8,669 nt of DNA from Bacillota bacterium (GTDB lineage: Bacteria; Bacillota_B; Desulfitobacteriia; Desulfitobacteriales; Desulfitobacteriaceae), in NCBI GenBank assembly GCA_021779415.1, contig JAJYAS010000108.1, positions 1 to 8,669 on the forward strand, given 5' to 3'. The notes beneath the pieces were generated by a model, which searched no databases, had not been told where the DNA came from, and worked only from the letters and a program-made list of their open reading frames with translations. Below are positions 5,156 to 8,669 of the stretch, in pieces; within the stretch, counting starts at the first letter, position 1, and each line of letters opens with the position of its first letter. Both the position numbers and the translations under genes were made by a program.

Positions 5156-5380
5156 ACGTCCCTTCGCAGGCGCTTCGCGAAGCATCCTAGTAGCCACAGA
5201 GGGCTTGCAACCGACCCGTGCCAGCTGCCGCGAGACTGGGGCGTCGTTTCATCTGAACTTTTAATTCCGGCAACATCCGACCACCTCACCGATTGCAAAT
5301 CACTGCGTTGGGGCGCGGGAGGAGGATAAGGAGACGAGAGAGTGAAGGCGGGGCGGGGTCTGAATAATGAATTCCGGCAA
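5156..5380. other. GC-rich non-coding block
   Basis: About 225 bases of clearly higher GC than both flanks, with no long ORF. It includes a perfect 12-bp palindrome, GCTTCGCGAAGC (5172-5183), a C-rich stretch (about 5279-5290) and a purine-rich run (about 5310-5360, GGGAGGAGGATAAGGAGACG). AATTCCGGCAA occurs twice (5263-5273 and 5370-5380). A GC-rich island in AT-rich DNA may be a structured RNA, a dispersed repeat or the scar of a lost element. I recognise none of the standard RNA families in it. Confidence 0.45.
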
Positions 5381-5446
5381 TACGAGGATTGGCTGATTGG
5401 TTTTGTTTAGAAACTATTAGTTAGAAAACGTTGAGGGTACAATCAG

Positions 5447-6655
5447 ATGTCAAAAAGTAAAAAGCTTAGCATGCCAACATTAAACTTAGATTATAGTAAT
5501 CCGGAATCATGGGCTGGAAGAATTAAAGGATTTTTGATAGCTTATCGAAATATCTCTTTAAAGTTATCAGAGAAGCGATTAAAGGTTGATGGGAGTTCCT
5601 CTCTTGAGATTTTGGCACGTATACAGGTTATTAAATTAGCATTCCCGTGTCCTGTAGAATGGTATGACATGCATACATATTTTGCCTTGCGGTTTCGACT
5701 TGGTAATGCGCCATTTACATACATGAAAAGCTTTCCAGCTATTGAGATGCTTGAAATATTAAAACAAGAAACAGAAGTATACAACGGGGTTTTCGATCCA
5801 AAAAAACAGGAACTGTGGGTGGTTATACCCAAAGATATAGTATTTAATAGTTGCTTTTTTCTTAGAAATATTAATGATGCCATAGAGTGTATGACAAGGG
5901 TAGAATTGGAACGTTTATTACAATTACGAAAACAAGCATTAAGCGCAATTGGATTTCGTCCAATTGAAGTACATATTCCCAATGGTAATCCTGACATCCG
6001 AATTAAAGCCATGACAGGAATTAGTTTAAGCTATGGCCAACAAAATGAACTTACCGCATTGGATTTGGTAAACGACATGCAGCAAGTATCAGGACTGTTG
6101 ACGATTTGTCCTGGTGGCATAGAACAAGTCATTCAGAGGGCAAGATTATTGTACGTGAATGCTTATTATGAATGGGAATTCTTTACCATTGCAATTCATT
6201 ACTCAGTACTGGCGTTGGAAGCTTCGTTGAGAATGCTATATGACGAATGGCTTGGGGTTGAAGATGTTGAGGTTTCAGCAGAGATTGACGGTAATAAGGT
6301 AAAGGAAAGGATGCAAGGGCCACGCGATAAAATAATGGGTTGGATCAATGCTCAACGAGCGAGCAAAGTAAAAATTAAAGGATTTACATTTCCACGGAAC
6401 AAACCTCAACTGCTTAACCACGCTGTAACGATCGGAGCCTTATCTCATTGGGAAAGGGAACGCTGCGAATATTTATTAAGACTAAGAGATATTTTTTCTC
6501 ATCCGTCGGAAACGCTTATCAAATATATCAGTCAAGCCAGAGAAGATATAGGAAATTCTTGTTTATGGATTAATCTCATGTGGGCTCGATTTTACAAATC
6601 GGTTCCTTATGAATTTGCGTGGGAACATGAACCGGTGCGTCAATTAGAACTGTGA
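5447..6655 (+). CDS. Unknown 402-aa protein with HEPN-like C-terminal region
   Basis: No named family is recognised. The N-terminal half (about 1-225) is mixed alpha/beta with no obvious catalytic motif. From about residue 232 it is mostly helical: a long helix (YYEWEFFTIAIHYSVLALEA) leads into LRMLYDEWLG. After a charged linker, helix LLRLRDIFSHP (343-353) carries Arg347-x4-His352. HEPN ribonucleases carry R-x4-6-H at the end of such a helix, often as LRNxxxHP, and the two-helix layout also fits, so an RNase effector is my inference. ATG 5447 has GAGGG at 5433-5437, 9 bases upstream. The gene stands alone, followed by about 200 nt of structured sequence and a terminator, then a DNA methyltransferase gene, a setting that suits a defence role. 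The R-x4-H motif is short and could be accidental. Confidence 0.6.
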   Translation: MSKSKKLSMPTLNLDYSNPESWAGRIKGFLIAYRNISLKLSEKRLKVDGSSSLEILARIQVIKLAFPCPVEWYDMHTYFALRFRLGNAPFTYMKSFPAIEMLEILKQETEVYNGVFDPKKQELWVVIPKDIVFNSCFFLRNINDAIECMTRVELERLLQLRKQALSAIGFRPIEVHIPNGNPDIRIKAMTGISLSYGQQNELTALDLVNDMQQVSGLLTICPGGIEQVIQRARLLYVNAYYEWEFFTIAIHYSVLALEASLRMLYDEWLGVEDVEVSAEIDGNKVKERMQGPRDKIMGWINAQRASKVKIKGFTFPRNKPQLLNHAVTIGALSHWERERCEYLLRLRDIFSHPSETLIKYISQAREDIGNSCLWINLMWARFYKSVPYEFAWEHEPVRQLEL

Positions 6656-6659
6656 TGAC

Positions 6660-6864
6660 AATTCTGGATTTAAACTAACCCTAAGCTAGCTGATTTTGAA
6701 CACATCAGCGATAGAAAATAAATACGCCAGGAGTATCGGGGGGACAAGGAACCCTAACAGGTAACTACGGGAAGTCCTTACCTATAAAGACGCTAATCTC
6801 ACCGAACCAGAAAGCTGGAGGATGAGTGATGCGACACATGGGCTGAGTTTTAAAAAATATGATT
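6660..6864 (+). ncRNA. Structured non-coding segment ahead of a terminator, possible RNA gene
   Basis: No ORF of note lies in these 205 bases, yet they contain several perfect hairpins: GCTGAT/ATCAGC (6689-6694 with 6704-6709), AGGTAA/TTACCT (6759-6764 with 6778-6783) and CCAG-AAAG-CTGG (6807-6818). They end in a strong terminator. The middle (about 6740-6840, including GGAACCCTAACAGG and GAACCAGAAAGCTGG) reminds me of the 5' domain of bacterial group II introns, but no domain V, no reverse transcriptase and no clear GUGYG start are present. It could be an intron fragment, a stand-alone small RNA or a structured 3' UTR of the HEPN-like gene. Confidence 0.35.
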
Positions 6865-6901
6865 GCCGGGGCGTTTTAGAAGCCTCGGCGTTTTATTTTT
6901 T
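6865..6901 (+). terminator. Strong intrinsic terminator
   Basis: GCCGGGGC (6865-6872) pairs with GCCTCGGC (6882-6889), with one G-U pair and a 9-nt loop. One G then precedes TTTTATTTTTT (6891-6901). It ends transcripts from the HEPN-like gene and the structured segment and separates them from the methyltransferase gene. Confidence 0.85.
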
Positions 6902-6929
6902 AAAGTTTGGGAAACCGATTTTTTAAATT

Positions 6930-6960
6930 TTGGCAGGAACTTTCAGGAAAGTTGTGGAAT
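6930..6960 (+). repeat. Dispersed intergenic repeat, copy 2, containing a perfect dyad
   Basis: The second copy of the motif at 4127-4156 (TTGGCAGGAA...CAGGAAAGTTGTGGAAT). Inside it, AACTTTC (6938-6944) and GAAAGTT (6947-6953) form a perfect inverted repeat with a 2-base spacer, operator-like; copy 1 lacks that dyad. It begins 28 bases after the U tract of the preceding terminator and ends about 105 bases before the methyltransferase start. Confidence 0.5.
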
Positions 6961-6985
6961 TTAATAGTTTTAGGGAAAATCATAT

Positions 6986-6994
6986 TGGTATTAT
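6986..6994 (+). promoter_or_regulatory. Possible extended -10 promoter for the methyltransferase gene
   Basis: TGGTATTAT is an extended -10 element with 5/6 match to TATAAT and lies about 70 bases before the ATG. No good -35 box stands 17 bases upstream, which extended -10 promoters can tolerate. It follows the terminator and the dyad at 6938-6953, a sensible place for a regulated promoter. Confidence 0.3.
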
Positions 6995-7065
6995 TGACTT
7001 GATGACATAATCATGGCAGTTTACCTTGGAAGCCACAGAAAGATGATGCTGAGGAGACAAATAAT

Positions 7066-8669
7066 ATGCCGACACTTGAATGGATTGGAAAAGATAAGGT
7101 AATAAATCATCATCAGCAAGTGCCGTTTCGCATTTTGGAGCGGCAATACAGCTATGACGAAAACGGTCGGCATGACGGTGATAATGGTAGCGAGAACATG
7201 ATTATTCATGGGGACAATCTGGAAGCCTTGAAATCCCTACTGCCCCGGTATGAGGGTAGAGTGAAGTGTGTCTATATCGACCCGCCCTATAACACAGGCA
7301 ACGAGGGCTGGGTTTACAACGATAACGTGAATAGTCCTAAAATGCGAAAATGGCTTGGTGATGTTGTCGGCAAGGAAGGTGACGATTTATCTCGTCACGA
7401 CAAGTGGCTGTGCATGATGTATCCACGGCTGAAATTGCTTTACAAACTGTTATCCGAGAATGGAGTAATATTTATAAGCCTTGATGATAATGAAATCATT
7501 TATCTCCGCGCCATTATGGATGAGATTTTTGGTAATGCTGGATTTGTCGCTCAAGTCACATTGCTGTGCAATCCCAAAGGCCGGAGCCAAGACAAATATT
7601 TTGCTACCTGCCATGAATACTTGCTTGTGTACATGAAAAGTGTTTTACCGAAAGGAAGTTTCAGTGTAGCCAAGGATGACAATAAAATTCGGAAAGACTA
7701 CAAATTATCTGATTGCAATGGTGCGTATCGGTTATTGGAATTACGAAACACCCATCGTGAGTTTGGAAAGGCAAACCGTCCTAATCTTTGGTATCCCATA
7801 TTTGTTTCATCAGATGGTACTGTTTCTTTAGAGCAAACCGTAGAACGCAACGAAGCAGTATTTCCATACTGGCCAGACGGCTTTGAAGGTTGCTGGACAT
7901 GGGGCAAAGACCTCTCTCAAAAGGACATTCATCTTTTAGTTGGGCAGCAAAAAAATGGCGTTTGGAAGATATACAGAAAATCCTATGCCGTTTCTGCAGA
8001 TGGTGAAACTGCAAAGCAAAAGCCATTCTCAATTTGGAATAATCCGATATTCTATACAGAAAAGGGACAAGTAGCTTTTGGTCAAATTTTCCCCGGCGCA
8101 AACAAAAACGATTTTCCTCAACCAAAATCTGTAGACTATATTGTCGAAATTATACGCACTATTACTTCCGGCGATGATATAGTATTAGACAGCTTTGCAG
8201 GCTCCGGCACTGCCGCCCACGCTGTATTGAAGCTAAACAAGCAAGACGGTGGTAACAGAAAGTTCATCCTTGTTGAGATGATGGATTATGCAGACATCGT
8301 CACAGCTGAACGCGCAAAGCGCATCATTAATGGTTATGCGGATGTGGAGGGCACTGGCGGTGATTTCAGCTATTATGACCTCGGAGAAATGTTACTTTTG
8401 CCTGACGGCAATCTGAACGAGGGTGTGGACGAGCGCAAAATCCGTGAATATGTTTATTACATGGAGACTAAAGAGCCGTTGCCTCTTTGCAAAAATACCG
8501 ATAATAACTACTATCTCGGCAGAAGCAAAGATACAGCCTACTACTTCTTTTACAGGGAAAATGATGTCACGACCCTTGACTATGCTTTTCTTGCCACGGT
8601 GGGCGAAAAGGCAGATGGCTATATTATCTATGCCGACCTTTGTACACTGTCTGAAAGCGAACTGAAACG
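7066..8669 (+). CDS. Type III-like adenine-specific DNA methyltransferase (Mod), 3' truncated by the window edge
   Basis: The frame is open for 534 codons from ATG 7066 to the right edge. It encodes a beta-class amino-methyltransferase: the catalytic motif DPPYNTG (residues 72-78) comes before the S-adenosylmethionine-binding motif DSFAGSGTAAHA (375-386), with FPQPKSVDYI (350-359) between them. Residues about 160-340 form the variable target-recognition region. The enzyme would methylate adenine N6 in a specific sequence. Motif order, the start HGDNLEALKSLLP and the length fit type III Mod subunits (commonly 600-700 aa), so perhaps 100-150 residues are missing. GAGGAG at 7051-7056 is 9 bases upstream. 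The frame is open back to 7006 without another start, and the reading there (LPWKPQKDDAEE) is coding-like. A Res helicase-nuclease gene should follow if this is a full restriction system. Confidence 0.9.
   Translation, partial: MPTLEWIGKDKVINHHQQVPFRILERQYSYDENGRHDGDNGSENMIIHGDNLEALKSLLPRYEGRVKCVYIDPPYNTGNEGWVYNDNVNSPKMRKWLGDVVGKEGDDLSRHDKWLCMMYPRLKLLYKLLSENGVIFISLDDNEIIYLRAIMDEIFGNAGFVAQVTLLCNPKGRSQDKYFATCHEYLLVYMKSVLPKGSFSVAKDDNKIRKDYKLSDCNGAYRLLELRNTHREFGKANRPNLWYPIFVSSDGTVSLEQTVERNEAVFPYWPDGFEGCWTWGKDLSQKDIHLLVGQQKNGVWKIYRKSYAVSADGETAKQKPFSIWNNPIFYTEKGQVAFGQIFPGANKNDFPQPKSVDYIVEIIRTITSGDDIVLDSFAGSGTAAHAVLKLNKQDGGNRKFILVEMMDYADIVTAERAKRIINGYADVEGTGGDFSYYDLGEMLLLPDGNLNEGVDERKIREYVYYMETKEPLPLCKNTDNNYYLGRSKDTAYYFFYRENDVTTLDYAFLATVGEKADGYIIYADLCTLSESELK

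Noticed and set aside
5542..6012. Minus-strand ORF of 156 codons
   Set aside because: It is the complement of the 402-aa gene, which has the better ribosome site, length and protein character.
8423..8665. 80-codon plus-strand ORF near the right end
   Set aside because: It is an out-of-frame shadow of the methyltransferase gene, whose frame is uninterrupted across it.

Overview
The window looks like accessory DNA from a low-GC Firmicute. AT-rich coding sequence, strong GGAGG-type ribosome sites, GTG and TTG starts and U-rich intrinsic terminators all point that way. A clostridial or negativicute host is my inference; no marker gene fixes it.

Left part (1-4103): a tightly packed + strand run of small, phage-like genes, with neighbours overlapping or a few bases apart. 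In order they are a 5'-truncated two-CxxC protein, an unknown 107-aa protein, a UPF0316-type (DUF5698/DUF2179) membrane protein, a short SH3/KOW-like protein, a nine-cysteine protein, a 43-aa and a 56-aa protein read in overlapping frames, and a 45-aa protein with eight cysteines. Between the last two sits a complete IS607-family insertion sequence: leaderless serine recombinase tnpA, overlapping tnpB, and an apparent omega-RNA 3' end. Its ends can be placed at GG dinucleotides (about 1845-3800). Removing it rejoins a Shine-Dalgarno site to the start codon of the 45-aa gene, so the IS has separated that gene from its ribosome site and operon. A 14-bp-stem terminator at 4061-4103 closes the run.

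Middle (4104-5446): a very AT-rich gene for an unknown lipoprotein. A 28-codon leader ORF with its own ribosome site overlaps its start as ATGA, and the lipoprotein frame stays open for 26 codons past its stop. A GC-rich, apparently non-coding block follows (5156-5380).

Right part (5447-8669): a 402-aa protein of unknown family whose C-terminal part carries an R-x4-H motif in HEPN-like surroundings. It is followed by about 200 nt of structured-looking non-coding sequence ending in a strong terminator (6865-6901). Next comes the first 534 codons of a beta-class adenine DNA methyltransferase of the type III Mod kind, cut by the window edge. The HEPN-like protein beside a modification gene suggests a defence island. 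A roughly 31-bp intergenic repeat occurs twice, each time just downstream of a terminator and upstream of a gene.
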